DNA from: JBMNKL01 sp050261495
GTDB lineage: Bacteria; Bacillota; Clostridia; Acetivibrionales; DTU013
NCBI GenBank assembly: GCA_050261495.1
Contig: JBLNDI010000072.1
Location: forward strand, 1-53,942
Reading direction: 5' to 3'
DNA: 53,942 nt
Shown: piece by piece, positions 17,223-25,858 of the stretch
Numbering within the stretch: the first letter of the stretch is position 1
How the letters are laid out: every line of letters starts with the position of its first letter
Notes under the pieces: generated by a model
Told to the model about the DNA's origin: nothing
The model's database searches: none
The model's input: the letters and a program-made list of their open reading frames with translations, nothing else
Program-made: the position numbers and the translations under genes

Positions 17223-17795
17223 TTATTCAACCCTGGTACCGCAATTCGTGCAGAATTTTGCCCCCTGTTCCAACTGGGCGCCGCAAGACGTACAAAACAG
17301 GGCAGGCTGCTGTGCCGGCGGCGTTTCTTCAACGACGGCGGGAGCAGGAGGTTCGCTTACGGCAGGTGCGGAAGGTTCGCTGACAGCAGGAGATTCGCTG
17401 GCGGCAGGAGCGGGTTCACTGACAGCGGGAGCGGGAAGTTCATTCCTTGCCCCGCATTTACTGCAGAACACCTGGCTGTTTTCCATTTCGGCGCCGCAGT
17501 TGACGCACTGCTTCAAGCCTTTTATTTCGGCTATCTTCTTTTTTAATTCCTTAATATTCTTTTCATGCTCCGCTATTTCAACGCATGCCGTCATTACGTT
17601 TTCGTCGGCTTCGCCCGTTTCGGCATACTTTTCATATACCAGCTTCCCGATTTGATTGTACAGCCTTTGTATTTTATCCGTTTCAGAACCTATGTTGGCG
17701 TTGAGCTTAGTGATTTCAACCAGTTCGCTTGACTTTTTTGCCGCGGCTTGCGCGGCTTTGCCCACTTTTTTGCCCAGGTCTTCAAAAAATGCCAT
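17223..17795 (-). CDS. Coiled-coil protein with two C-terminal zinc ribbons
   Basis: 190 aa, start ATG 17795 behind GGAGGTATTGAG. The N-terminal 95 residues are helical and highly charged (likely coiled coil). Then comes a first CxxC...CxxC ribbon (CVNCG...CSKCG, about 97-117), a linker of about 45 residues built from near-repeats of PAPAVSEP, and a second ribbon (CTSCG...CTNCG) ending the protein. The linker encodes repeated GCxGTxAGCGAAxxx-type triplets, suggesting slippage or expansion. It converges with cphA (17 nt apart). Function unknown; such zinc-ribbon proteins often act as adaptors. Confidence 0.8.
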   Translation of the reverse strand: MAFFEDLGKKVGKAAQAAAKKSSELVEITKLNANIGSETDKIQRLYNQIGKLVYEKYAETGEADENVMTACVEIAEHEKNIKELKKKIAEIKGLKQCVNCGAEMENSQVFCSKCGARNELPAPAVSEPAPAASESPAVSEPSAPAVSEPPAPAVVEETPPAQQPALFCTSCGAQLEQGAKFCTNCGTRVE

Positions 17796-17969
17796 CTCAA
17801 TACCTCCAATACATGGTTTTAATTATTTCAATAATTGTCATGCGCTTACAATAGCATTATATGTAATGCGGAAAGAATATTCAATAGATGATTCGGCGGA
17901 AGGTTGCATCAGTTATGTGCTTTCCTGCCGGGACCATATGTATTATAATAAGAAAAAAGGAGGGGCTGC

Positions 17970-19076
17970 ATGATGCAATTCAAATTTCAGATATCAACCA
18001 AGGTTTATTTCGGCGAGGATTGTATCGTAAAAAACAGCAATGAAATACCGGGATTGGGAAAAAAGGCGCTTATAGTAACCGGAGGCCGTTCGGCAAAGGC
18101 CAGCGGGGCACTTGCGGATATTTGCAGGGTACTTGACGGTCTAAATATCGAATATGAAATCTTTGATAAAATAGAGAACAATCCTTCTCTTGGGACAGTC
18201 AAGGCGGGCGGCATTGCGGCGAAAAATGCCAACGCCGGGTTTATCATTGGGATTGGCGGCGGTTCGCCTCTTGATGCCGCAAAAGCCGTAGCAGTTCTTG
18301 CCGTCAACGATATTGAGCCTGAGCAGCTTTTTACAAACGTTTTTCAAAACAAGCCGCTGCCTGTTATAGCGATACCTACCACTGCAGGCACGGGAAGCGA
18401 AGTGACTCCGTTCTCGGTTCTTACAAGGCGTGAACTGCAGGAAAAATCCAGTTTTGGAACGCCGGAAACCTTTCCTGTAATTGCTTTCCTTGATCCCCGC
18501 TATACGGAGAGCATGCCGCATGATGTAACGGTAAATACGGCTATCGATGCTTTCACCCACTGTCTCGAGGGTTATATCAGCAAGAGGAGCACCCCGGTAA
18601 GCGATATACTTGCCCGGGAGGGTATACGCATGTTCGGGCTGAGCCTGGGCTGCCTTAAAAGCGGGAATATTTCCCGGAAGGACCGTGAAAACCTGCTGTA
18701 CATGTCTATGCTTGGCGGCATGGTCATAGCCCACACCGGTACGACTTTTATCCACGCGGCAGGCTACAATTACACAATTTTCAAAGACATACCCCACGGA
18801 AAGGCCAACGGCTACCTGGTCGGCGAGTACCTTAAATTCAATTACGATTATGCAAAGAGTAAAATTGACGATATATTATGCCTTATGAGAATAGACAGCA
18901 TAGACACCCTTGATGCGGAAATAAAAACGCTTATCGGCAATCCGCCCGTCCTCGGGGATGACGAGATAGTCCAATATGCGGCAAAAACCGCCTCAAGGAA
19001 AAGCTCGGCCTATAATATCAAGCCCGTATCGACGCAGGATCTTGAAGGCATTCTAAGAAGGCTGCAGGGGGTTTAA
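17970..19076 (+). CDS. Iron-containing alcohol dehydrogenase
   Basis: 368 aa, ATG-ATG at 17970/17973 with AAGGAGGGG upstream. Group III metal-dependent ADH fold: N-terminal nucleotide-binding domain (KALIVTGG, IGIGGGSPLDAAKA, IPTTAGTGSEVTPFSVLT) and C-terminal metal domain with the ligands in DAFTHCLEGYIS, FIHAAGY and DIPHGKANG. The metal-binding Asp/His set appears intact. It would interconvert an alcohol and an aldehyde or ketone with NAD(P)H; the substrate is not predictable. Stand-alone orientation next to an unknown gene. Confidence 0.9.
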   Translation: MMQFKFQISTKVYFGEDCIVKNSNEIPGLGKKALIVTGGRSAKASGALADICRVLDGLNIEYEIFDKIENNPSLGTVKAGGIAAKNANAGFIIGIGGGSPLDAAKAVAVLAVNDIEPEQLFTNVFQNKPLPVIAIPTTAGTGSEVTPFSVLTRRELQEKSSFGTPETFPVIAFLDPRYTESMPHDVTVNTAIDAFTHCLEGYISKRSTPVSDILAREGIRMFGLSLGCLKSGNISRKDRENLLYMSMLGGMVIAHTGTTFIHAAGYNYTIFKDIPHGKANGYLVGEYLKFNYDYAKSKIDDILCLMRIDSIDTLDAEIKTLIGNPPVLGDDEIVQYAAKTASRKSSAYNIKPVSTQDLEGILRRLQGV

Positions 19077-19141
19077 GACGGGAATAGTCCGGGATATGGG
19101 CTGTTATTAGTGAAAATATGCATTCTGAGGTGAGATGTGTG

Positions 19142-19765
19142 GTGGAGGTTTATTTTTACATACCCGCCGACCAAGCGGAAAATGCCGTTGAATGCGGCAT
19201 CAAGCTATCAGAATGGTACAGCAGGGAGATTCTGATCGAAGGCTCGGTAAGGAAATGCATTACCGCGCTGCTGAACCCGAGAGATGACTGTGAAAAGTAC
19301 GCATCCCCGGCATATAAGTGCCTCAGGCTCGAAGTGCAGCCGAAATATTGCTATATAGCCGACAGCCTGCTGTACGAGGCAGGGAAAGCGTATCCTGAAG
19401 TAATGCAGCTTTACCAGCGTTCCATTGTCCCGATAGAAAAATACCTGTTCGGCAGTTACAGGCTTCCCGAGGCATTGATTACCAGCACTGTAATAGGAGA
19501 TAATATAAGCGTGTCCGGGAAAGGCTTGGATACGCCTGTTCTGTACAGCAATTCCCAGGACCTCTACTTCTCCAATCTCTTGGAAGATTTGAAAGAGGCG
19601 CATGAAGACTTGAATGACACGCTTTTGTACTTCTTCTTCAAAAGGCTGTGCGACGAGGGAAAAGCGGAGTGTATCGAGCACGGCGAAGGACGCTTGGCAG
19701 TATTTACATATAAACGGGACGGGCGTGTCTACACGCTGAAAGTCCCTGATATGAGCGGGTATTGA
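19142..19765 (+). CDS. Unrecognised soluble protein
   Basis: About 207 aa from GTG 19142, chosen because GAGGTGA (19127-19133) sits 8 nt upstream; GTG 19139 and ATG 19118 are alternatives. No membrane segments or known catalytic motif. The sequence is mixed alpha/beta with many Tyr and Cys residues (for instance YASPAYKCLRLEVQPKYCYIA) and an acidic helical stretch LLEDLKEAHEDLNDTLLYFF. Good codon quality and tight spacing to birA (24 nt) support a real gene. I do not recognise the family. Confidence 0.65.
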   Translation: MEVYFYIPADQAENAVECGIKLSEWYSREILIEGSVRKCITALLNPRDDCEKYASPAYKCLRLEVQPKYCYIADSLLYEAGKAYPEVMQLYQRSIVPIEKYLFGSYRLPEALITSTVIGDNISVSGKGLDTPVLYSNSQDLYFSNLLEDLKEAHEDLNDTLLYFFFKRLCDEGKAECIEHGEGRLAVFTYKRDGRVYTLKVPDMSGY

Positions 19766-19789
19766 TCCCGGCGCAGGAGGAAAAGAAAG

Positions 19790-20797
19790 TTGAAATATAA
19801 CATATTGCAACGGTTAAAAGAGGTTTCCCCCGGTTTCGCATCGGGGGGCGAACTCAGCCAACTGCTTGGAGTATCAAGGACGGCAGTTTGGAAACATATA
19901 AAAGCTCTCAGGCAGGAAGGCTATTTAATTGACGGTTCTCCCAGGAAGGGCTACAGGCTTCTCCCTGCGGGAGAAAGGCTGAATTCGTTTGAAATTGCCC
20001 ACAACCTCGGCACTTCTGTTATCGGCCGCGAAACCAGGTATATTGAGAAGGTTGACTCAACTAATGAATTTTTAAAAAAACTCGCGGCAAAAGGCTGCCC
20101 GGACGGGCTGACAATTATAGCCGGACAGCAGACGGAAGGAAAGGGCAGGATGGGGAGAAAATGGCTGTCGCCTCCCAATACAGGTATTTACATATCTTTC
20201 ATATTGAGACCGCCGATGGCCCCGGCAGAGGCGCAAATACTTGCGCTGGCGTCAGCGGTGGCCATGGCGGAAGCCGTATGCCAGGCAACGGGCATCCGGG
20301 CGGGCATTAAATGGCCTAATGATTTGGTGATCGACGGGAAAAAAGTTTGCGGAATCCTGATGGAAATGAACTCCGAGTCGGACAGGATAAATTATGTTGT
20401 AACCGGCATCGGCATTAATTATTCCCAGGATGCCGGAGATTTCCCGGAAGAACTCATGGACAAGGCTATTTCATTAAAAATGGCGGTTGACGGGAGAGAG
20501 AAGGACGGTATTGTATTTCCCTCCAAGCTGGCGCTGATCCGCACCATTCTGAAAGAGCTTGACAGGATTATGAAGCTTGTACTGGACGGCAGGTATGATG
20601 ATGTACTGGATGCTTGGCGTGAACATTCTGTCACTCTTGGCAGGGAAGTGCGTTTTACTGCAAGGGGAACGGAATACACCGGCGTAGCGTCCGGCATAAC
20701 AGCGGACGGCAGGCTCTTGGTGGACTGTGACGACGGCGTCCGGCGCGAGCTTCTCGCAGGCGAGGTTTCTGTCAGGGGCATATATGGCTATGCCTGA
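19790..20797 (+). CDS. birA: Biotin operon repressor / biotin-[acetyl-CoA-carboxylase] ligase
   Basis: 335 aa from TTG 19790 (AGGAGGAAAAG upstream). Residues 1-65 form a winged helix (GGELSQLLGVSRTAVWKHIKALRQEGY), making this the bifunctional class II BirA. The ligase domain has VDSTNEFLKKLA, the biotinoyl-AMP loop EGKGRMGRKW, GIYISFILRP, IKWPNDLVIDGKKVCGIL and a small C-terminal SH3-like domain. It transfers biotin to carboxylase carrier domains and, with bound biotinyl-AMP, represses biotin genes. No biotin genes lie nearby. Confidence 0.95.
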   Translation: MKYNILQRLKEVSPGFASGGELSQLLGVSRTAVWKHIKALRQEGYLIDGSPRKGYRLLPAGERLNSFEIAHNLGTSVIGRETRYIEKVDSTNEFLKKLAAKGCPDGLTIIAGQQTEGKGRMGRKWLSPPNTGIYISFILRPPMAPAEAQILALASAVAMAEAVCQATGIRAGIKWPNDLVIDGKKVCGILMEMNSESDRINYVVTGIGINYSQDAGDFPEELMDKAISLKMAVDGREKDGIVFPSKLALIRTILKELDRIMKLVLDGRYDDVLDAWREHSVTLGREVRFTARGTEYTGVASGITADGRLLVDCDDGVRRELLAGEVSVRGIYGYA

Positions 20798-20824
20798 TTG
20801 CGTTTCCATAAAAGGAGCTTGTAT

Positions 20825-21619
20825 ATGATTATTGATTTTCATGTGCACTGTTTTAGCGATGATATTGCCGAAAAGGCAATAACCACCCTTTCCAAATGCG
20901 GAAACATACCCGCGAGGACGGACGGAACACTGGCGGGAATAAGGCAGTCGATGAAAAAAGCGGGTGTCGGCAAATCGGTAATTATGAATATAGCGACAAA
21001 ACCCGGGCAGGTAGTCAAGATCAACCGGTGGGCAATGTCGATATCAAGCGACGATATTATTCCTTTCGGCACGGTGCACCCCGGTTTTGAGGACTGGGAA
21101 AATGAACTTGAAATTATCCGTGAGGCAGGTTTGAAAGGGATCAAGCTGCACCCTGATTACCAGGAATTTTATGTTGACAGCCCGGAGCTTTTCCCGATAT
21201 ATGAGAAAGCGGCCGAACTTGGATTGGTGGTTTTATTCCACGCAGGCCTGGACATAGGGCTTCCGCCGCCATATCACTGCACGCCCGGGCGGATGAGAAA
21301 TGTCGTGCGCGCATTCCCGGAAGCAAAGCTGGTAGCCGCGCACATGGGCGGTTATGACTACTGGGACGAAGTAGAGCGTTGTCTTGCAGGCGAAAACCTG
21401 TATTTCGACACTTCCTACAGTTTGCATAGAATGAGCCGCGACCAATTCTTGCGCATTGTTTCCAGGCATGGCTTCGACAAGATCCTGTTCGGAACCGATT
21501 CCCCATGGAAGGACCAGTCCGAAGAAGTCGAGAGGCTGCTTGGCATGAAACTCCCGGGAGACGCCGCCGACGCCATATTGGGCGGGAACGCGGCAAGGCT
21601 GCTGGGGTTGACTTGGTAG
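20825..21619 (+). CDS. Amidohydrolase (amidohydrolase 2 family), metal-dependent
   Basis: 264 aa, ATG 20825 with AAGGAG. TIM-barrel metallohydrolase signature: IIDFHVHCF (first metal His pair), GIKLHPDYQEFYVDSP, VVLFHAGLDIGLP, VAAHMGGYDYWDEVERCL, NLYFDTSYS and ILFGTDSPWKDQ with the conserved Asp. It belongs to the PF04909 group, whose members are hydrolases or decarboxylases of cyclic or acid substrates; the substrate cannot be named. It begins 27 nt after birA. Confidence 0.85.
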   Translation: MIIDFHVHCFSDDIAEKAITTLSKCGNIPARTDGTLAGIRQSMKKAGVGKSVIMNIATKPGQVVKINRWAMSISSDDIIPFGTVHPGFEDWENELEIIREAGLKGIKLHPDYQEFYVDSPELFPIYEKAAELGLVVLFHAGLDIGLPPPYHCTPGRMRNVVRAFPEAKLVAAHMGGYDYWDEVERCLAGENLYFDTSYSLHRMSRDQFLRIVSRHGFDKILFGTDSPWKDQSEEVERLLGMKLPGDAADAILGGNAARLLGLTW

Positions 21620-21670
21620 TCCTTTTAAAATAAAATGAATATACTGCTTCACACTAATTGGAGGTATAAG

Positions 21671-22051
21671 ATGGTAAAAAGACATTATGAAAATCAAAAT
21701 GGAGACGGGTCAAGCACGCAAAAGAATTCGAACCGTCACCAGAAGCCGGAGCAGCATGGAAGGATCGCGAACTACCAGAACAATAACAGGATACAGAGGT
21801 CAGAATCGCAAAATATTCAGAAAAAAGCGTTCGAACTGCATTCACGCGACAGCGGCCAGCAAAGGGGCTATAGCCGTGAAAAGGGCAGGGAAACGGAATC
21901 CCAGCCGAGACATTCGGGATATTCCGGGAGACACCAGGGAAATTACAAGAACAGGTCGGAAGAGACTATTGACGACATAAAACAAGATATAATCAGGCTT
22001 GAAAAAGAAATAGAGCTGGAAATAAAAGAAATCAGGAGCTTGAAATTATAA
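21671..22051 (+). CDS. Highly polar, mostly disordered small protein
   Basis: 126 aa, ATG 21671 with GGAGGT upstream. Residues 1-95 are dominated by Asn, Gln, Arg, Ser, His and Gly with almost no hydrophobic residues, i.e. predicted disordered and basic. The last 30 residues (DDIKQDIIRLEKEIELEIKE) form a likely coiled coil. No known domain. It lies directly before coaX, 25 nt away, in the same direction. Function unknown; nucleic-acid or coat association are possibilities only. Confidence 0.6.
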   Translation: MVKRHYENQNGDGSSTQKNSNRHQKPEQHGRIANYQNNNRIQRSESQNIQKKAFELHSRDSGQQRGYSREKGRETESQPRHSGYSGRHQGNYKNRSEETIDDIKQDIIRLEKEIELEIKEIRSLKL

Positions 22052-22076
22052 GCGGCTATATGCGGAGGGTTGCTTG

Positions 22077-22853
22077 GTGTTGCTTGTTGCCAATATTGGA
22101 AATACGAATATACGGATTGGAGTTTATAAAGACCGCAAGCTGTTAGCGCATTGGAAATTGTCCACAAACAAGGAATGGACATCCGACGAGTTCGGGATGC
22201 ATTTTATTAATTTTTTTAATTATTACAACCTGGATATTTCAGAAGTTGAGGATGTTATCGTTGCTTCCGTCGTACCTCCCATAATGTATTCGTTTGAGCA
22301 TGCGATCAGGGGATACTTTAAGAAGGACCCGATCGTGGTAGGACCGGGAATAAAAACGGGCATAAACATTAAATATGAAAACCCCAGGGAACTGGGCGCC
22401 GACAGGATCGTCAACGCCGTGGCGGCTTACGAGATATACGGGGGCCCCGTGATTGTTGTGGATTTTGGCACCGCCACCACTTTTAACGCAATATCGTCGA
22501 AGGGTGAGTTCCTTGGCGGCGTGATCTGCCCGGGCATAAATATTTCCGCGGAAGCCTTGTACCAAAGGACCGCGAAGCTTCCCAAGGTTGACCTGACAAA
22601 ACATGAGACGGTAATAGCGCGCAATACTTCGGCAAGCATACAATCAGGCGTTTTTCACGGGTACGTGGGCCAGGTGAACCATCTTGTCAATAAAATCAAG
22701 AAGGAAATGAAGGAAGAAGGCGTCAAGGTCGTGGCAACCGGCGGACTTGCCAGGTTTATAGCGTCCGAAGCGGAAACGGTTGATGAGGTGAACGCGCTGC
22801 TTGCACTGGAAGGCTTGAGAATAATATACGAGAAAAACAGGACCGATGCATGA
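22077..22853 (+). CDS. coaX: Type III pantothenate kinase
   Basis: 258 aa. GTG 22077 is preferred (GGAGG at 22064-22068, 8 nt spacing, giving MLLVANIGNTN); TTG 22074 is possible. ASKHA-fold kinase that phosphorylates pantothenate, the first step of CoA synthesis. Landmarks: NIGNTNIRIG phosphate-1 motif, GPGIKTGINIKYENPRELGADRIVNAVAA, VVDFGTATTFNAI with the catalytic region, GGVICPGINIS and VVATGGLARF. Its stop overlaps the next start (ATGA). Confidence 0.95.
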   Translation: MLLVANIGNTNIRIGVYKDRKLLAHWKLSTNKEWTSDEFGMHFINFFNYYNLDISEVEDVIVASVVPPIMYSFEHAIRGYFKKDPIVVGPGIKTGINIKYENPRELGADRIVNAVAAYEIYGGPVIVVDFGTATTFNAISSKGEFLGGVICPGINISAEALYQRTAKLPKVDLTKHETVIARNTSASIQSGVFHGYVGQVNHLVNKIKKEMKEEGVKVVATGGLARFIASEAETVDEVNALLALEGLRIIYEKNRTDA

Positions 22854-24298
22854 GAGGGGCGGAGACTATCTGCAATTGGAAAACTCCCATCTTTGATGCG
22901 ATAAAAGCCTATACGGATTCAAATCCACTCCCTTTCCACATGCCGGGCCACAAGCTCGGTAAAGGCATTCCTTCCAGGTTCAAATCCGGAATCGAAAAAC
23001 TTGATCTTACGGAAATACCCGATACGGACAACCTGCACGTTCCGACGGGCGTTGTCAAAGAAGCCCAGGAGCTCGCGGCCGAAGCATTTGGCGCCCAGAT
23101 GAGTTTCTTCCTGGTAAACGGCAGTACCGTCGGATTGCATGCGGCCATATCGGCCGTATGCGAACCCGGCCGGCGGCTTATCGTGGGAAGGGATTCCCAC
23201 AGGGCGGTAATCAACGGGATGCTCATGGCCGGGGTGAAACCATATTACATATTGCCCGGGTTTTCCGGGGAATATGGCATCAATACCGGGATCACGCCCG
23301 AAGCAGTTGAAAAAGCTCTTGCCGAAGCGCCCGATTCTGCAGGCGTATTGATTACAAGGCCAAGCTATTATGGAATTTGCAGCGATATCGCAAAAATATC
23401 GGAAATAGTCCACGCCCACGGAAAAATTCTCATTGTTGACGAAGCCCACGGCGCGCACCTGGTTTTCAACAGGAGACTTCCGGTATGCGCGCTTGAAGCC
23501 GGGGCGGACTTGTGCATACAGAGCGCCCACAAAACGCTTCCCGCTTTCACCCAGGGCGCTTACCTGCATATAGGGTCCGAAAGGGTGGACAAGGAAAGGG
23601 TCCGTTATTTCCTTGACATCTACCAGACGACGAGCCCTTCATTTATTATAATGGCTTTTCTTGATATAGCAAGGGAAATAATGCAAAAAAACGGGGAAGA
23701 GGCGCTGGACAGGCTGATAGATTCAATAAGCCTGTACGGTGAAAACGTGGAGGATTGCGGCATACGCCTCTTGAATGCACAGAAGCTGCCGGGTTTCAGA
23801 CACGACCCTACCAGGGTTGTCGCCAACCTGGCAGGTATCGGCATCTCGGGTTTTTACGCGGAAAAACTGCTAAGAAAAAATAACAACATACAGGCGGAAA
23901 TGTCTGATTTGAACAATATTGTTTTTATTACAACCGTGGCAGACGGGCCGGAAACGGTGGAATACCTTTTCAGGGCGTTGCGCGGGCTGGCGCATTTCCG
24001 GGGGGAATCAAACCATGGAGCCGCATCCCTGGCAAAACAGCTCGAAATACCGGAGCAGGCCATGGAACCGTCGGAAGTCCTGAACACCGGGGTGAAAAGG
24101 GTCCCGTTGAAAGACGCGGCCGGGCACGTCAGTAGGAATATTATCGCCCCTTACCCGCCGGGCATAGCGGTTATATGCCCGGGCGAGAAATTCAGCGCCG
24201 ATACGGTTGAGCTTTTAAGCGAGATAATTGCAGCGGGCGGCACGGTGCAGGGAGTGGATGAAGAAGGAGCCGTATTGGTAGCGGCGGACAGGAAATAA
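22850..24298 (+). CDS. Orn/Lys/Arg decarboxylase-family PLP enzyme (YaaO-like)
   Basis: 482 aa, start ATG 22850 overlapping coaX by 4 nt. Fold type I PLP enzyme of the short decarboxylase group: PFHMPGHKLGKG at the N-terminus, FFLVNGSTVGLHAAI, the pocket IVDEAHGAHLVF and the Schiff-base region IQSAHKTLPAFTQGAYLH with the PLP lysine in AHKTL. The C-terminal domain carries APYPPGIAVICPGE. It would decarboxylate arginine, lysine or ornithine for polyamine synthesis. The same gene (yaaO) precedes tmk in Bacillus. Confidence 0.92.
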   Translation: MRGAETICNWKTPIFDAIKAYTDSNPLPFHMPGHKLGKGIPSRFKSGIEKLDLTEIPDTDNLHVPTGVVKEAQELAAEAFGAQMSFFLVNGSTVGLHAAISAVCEPGRRLIVGRDSHRAVINGMLMAGVKPYYILPGFSGEYGINTGITPEAVEKALAEAPDSAGVLITRPSYYGICSDIAKISEIVHAHGKILIVDEAHGAHLVFNRRLPVCALEAGADLCIQSAHKTLPAFTQGAYLHIGSERVDKERVRYFLDIYQTTSPSFIIMAFLDIAREIMQKNGEEALDRLIDSISLYGENVEDCGIRLLNAQKLPGFRHDPTRVVANLAGIGISGFYAEKLLRKNNNIQAEMSDLNNIVFITTVADGPETVEYLFRALRGLAHFRGESNHGAASLAKQLEIPEQAMEPSEVLNTGVKRVPLKDAAGHVSRNIIAPYPPGIAVICPGEKFSADTVELLSEIIAAGGTVQGVDEEGAVLVAADRK

Positions 24299-24354
24299 AA
24301 CAAAAGTAGCGGAAGGTTTAGTAATAAGATATAATGTAATAAAGGTGGGCGGAT

Positions 24355-24993
24355 ATGAAAAGAGGCTTGTTTGTCACGGTAGAGGGAATCGATGGGAGCG
24401 GCAAATCGACCCAGATAGCAAATATGATGGAACACTTGACCTCGCTTGGCTGCAAAGTGGTCTTGACCAGGGAACCGGGCGGAACCCGCATAGGTGAAAG
24501 CATCCGTTCCATCATACTGGATCCTTCATATAACGAGATGTGCGCAAAGACCGAACTCCTGCTTTATTCTGCGGCAAGGTCGCAACTGGTGGAACAGGTT
24601 ATTAAACCATCGCTGGAAAAAAGCATTACGGTTATTTGCGACCGCTACGTTGACTCCTTTTATGCATACCAGGGATACGGCAGAGGCATAAACCTGGATT
24701 TGCTTGAGGAGATTACCGGGATAGCGACAGGCGGATTAATGCCGGACATAACGTTTTTCCTGGATCTGGACCCCTTGACGGGACAGAAACGGAGAGCGTC
24801 GATGCCCGGCAGCGACAGGATAGAAAACGAGACGATTGAATTTCATCGGAAGGTATACAACGGGTACAAGGAACTTGCAGAAAAATATCCTTCCAGGATA
24901 AAAACCATAGATGCTGCGAAACCGGCCGATATGGTATGGAAAGATATCAGGAGACAGCTTGACATGGTTCTTGGCTTTGTAAAACAGGTATAA
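24355..24993 (+). CDS. tmk: Thymidylate kinase
   Basis: 212 aa, ATG 24355 behind AAAGGTGGG. Phosphorylates dTMP to dTDP. Landmarks: VTVEGIDGSGKSTQ P-loop, LTREPGGTRIGESIR (DRX-type REPGG loop), CDRYVDSFYAYQGYGRG and the LID region with RRASMPGSDRIE. Length fits the family (about 205-215 aa). First gene of the conserved tmk-darA-yaaR-holB-ricT block. A TATAAT-like sequence lies about 25 nt upstream without a clear -35. Confidence 0.97.
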   Translation: MKRGLFVTVEGIDGSGKSTQIANMMEHLTSLGCKVVLTREPGGTRIGESIRSIILDPSYNEMCAKTELLLYSAARSQLVEQVIKPSLEKSITVICDRYVDSFYAYQGYGRGINLDLLEEITGIATGGLMPDITFFLDLDPLTGQKRRASMPGSDRIENETIEFHRKVYNGYKELAEKYPSRIKTIDAAKPADMVWKDIRRQLDMVLGFVKQV

Positions 24994-25025
24994 CCGGTAA
25001 CATGCTTAAAAAAGGGGGGTTGTCG

Positions 25026-25355
25026 ATGAAACTCGTATTTGCCATCGTTCATGATGAAGATGGTCCGAAAGTCATGGATGAGTTGAACAGGAACGGCTTC
25101 AGCGTAACCAAGCTCTGCTCGACGGGCGGTTTTCTGAAGGCCGGGAACACGACGCTGCTGGTAGGTGTTGATGAGGCCAATGTGGACGCTGTTATAGATG
25201 CTATCAGGAGGAAGTCCAAGAGCAGGAAACAGGTTATAAACTCCAACATGACGCCAAGCGGAATGGGCGGCATGTTCATGCCTTACCCGGTGGAAGTTGT
25301 CGTCGGCGGAGCTACAATATTCGTATTGAACGTGGATCAATTCGAGAAGGTATAG
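25026..25355 (+). CDS. darA: Cyclic-di-AMP receptor, PII-like (YaaQ/PstA)
   Basis: 109 aa, ATG 25026 with GGGGGGTT upstream; the earlier ATG at 25002 has no site. PII-like trimeric signal protein that binds c-di-AMP. Family features: KLVFAIVHDEDGPKVMDELN, the T-loop region around KLCSTGGFLKAGNTTLLVGV, and EVVVGGATIFVLNV at the C-terminus. Its position between tmk and a yaaR-like gene is the classical one. The downstream target of DarA signalling is not known. Confidence 0.93.
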   Translation: MKLVFAIVHDEDGPKVMDELNRNGFSVTKLCSTGGFLKAGNTTLLVGVDEANVDAVIDAIRRKSKSRKQVINSNMTPSGMGGMFMPYPVEVVVGGATIFVLNVDQFEKV

Positions 25356-25392
25356 ATAAGGCTGCCACGGCTGTCCCGGGAGGTGCGGCGTC

Positions 25393-25842
25393 ATGAAGGT
25401 AAGAGAATCGCTGGGCAATACGGCCGGCGTGACGGGAATGCCCGTCAAGGAAACGAAAGCAAAAGCAGCCGGCAGGCCCGATTTTCACAGTCAGCTTGTG
25501 AGAACCGAGGAAGAGAATTATGCCCGGCGCCTGGAAAAATTAATCAAAGATATATCAAACCAAGGGGAAATACTGGCAAAACGAATCGATATAAGGGAAC
25601 TGAAAATATATAAAAAGCTTATTTCGGAATTTCTTGCCACCGTGCTTTCAAATTCCAGGAAGTTTTCAAAGAAAAGCATGCTGGATAGAAGGGGCAGGCG
25701 CAAGGTTTATGCGATTATCAGGAATATAAACGACGAGTTGGACCAGCTTACCCAAGAGGTATTGAGCGGGGAATCGAACAATATCAGTCTTCTTAAGCGT
25801 ATTGAAGATATCAGGGGACTCATAATGGATTTATTGTTGTGA
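25393..25842 (+). CDS. yaaR: YaaR family (DUF327) protein
   Basis: 149 aa, ATG 25393 preceded by GGGAGGTG. Soluble, largely helical, strongly basic/acidic protein with the DUF327 core: QLVRTEEENYARRLEKLI, GEILAKRIDIRELKIYKKLISEFL and FSKKSMLDRRGRRKVYAIIRNI. The gene order tmk-darA-yaaR-holB agrees with the family. Biochemical function is not known. holB follows after 16 nt. Confidence 0.88.
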   Translation: MKVRESLGNTAGVTGMPVKETKAKAAGRPDFHSQLVRTEEENYARRLEKLIKDISNQGEILAKRIDIRELKIYKKLISEFLATVLSNSRKFSKKSMLDRRGRRKVYAIIRNINDELDQLTQEVLSGESNNISLLKRIEDIRGLIMDLLL

Positions 25843-25858
25843 AATCAAGGGGATAATA

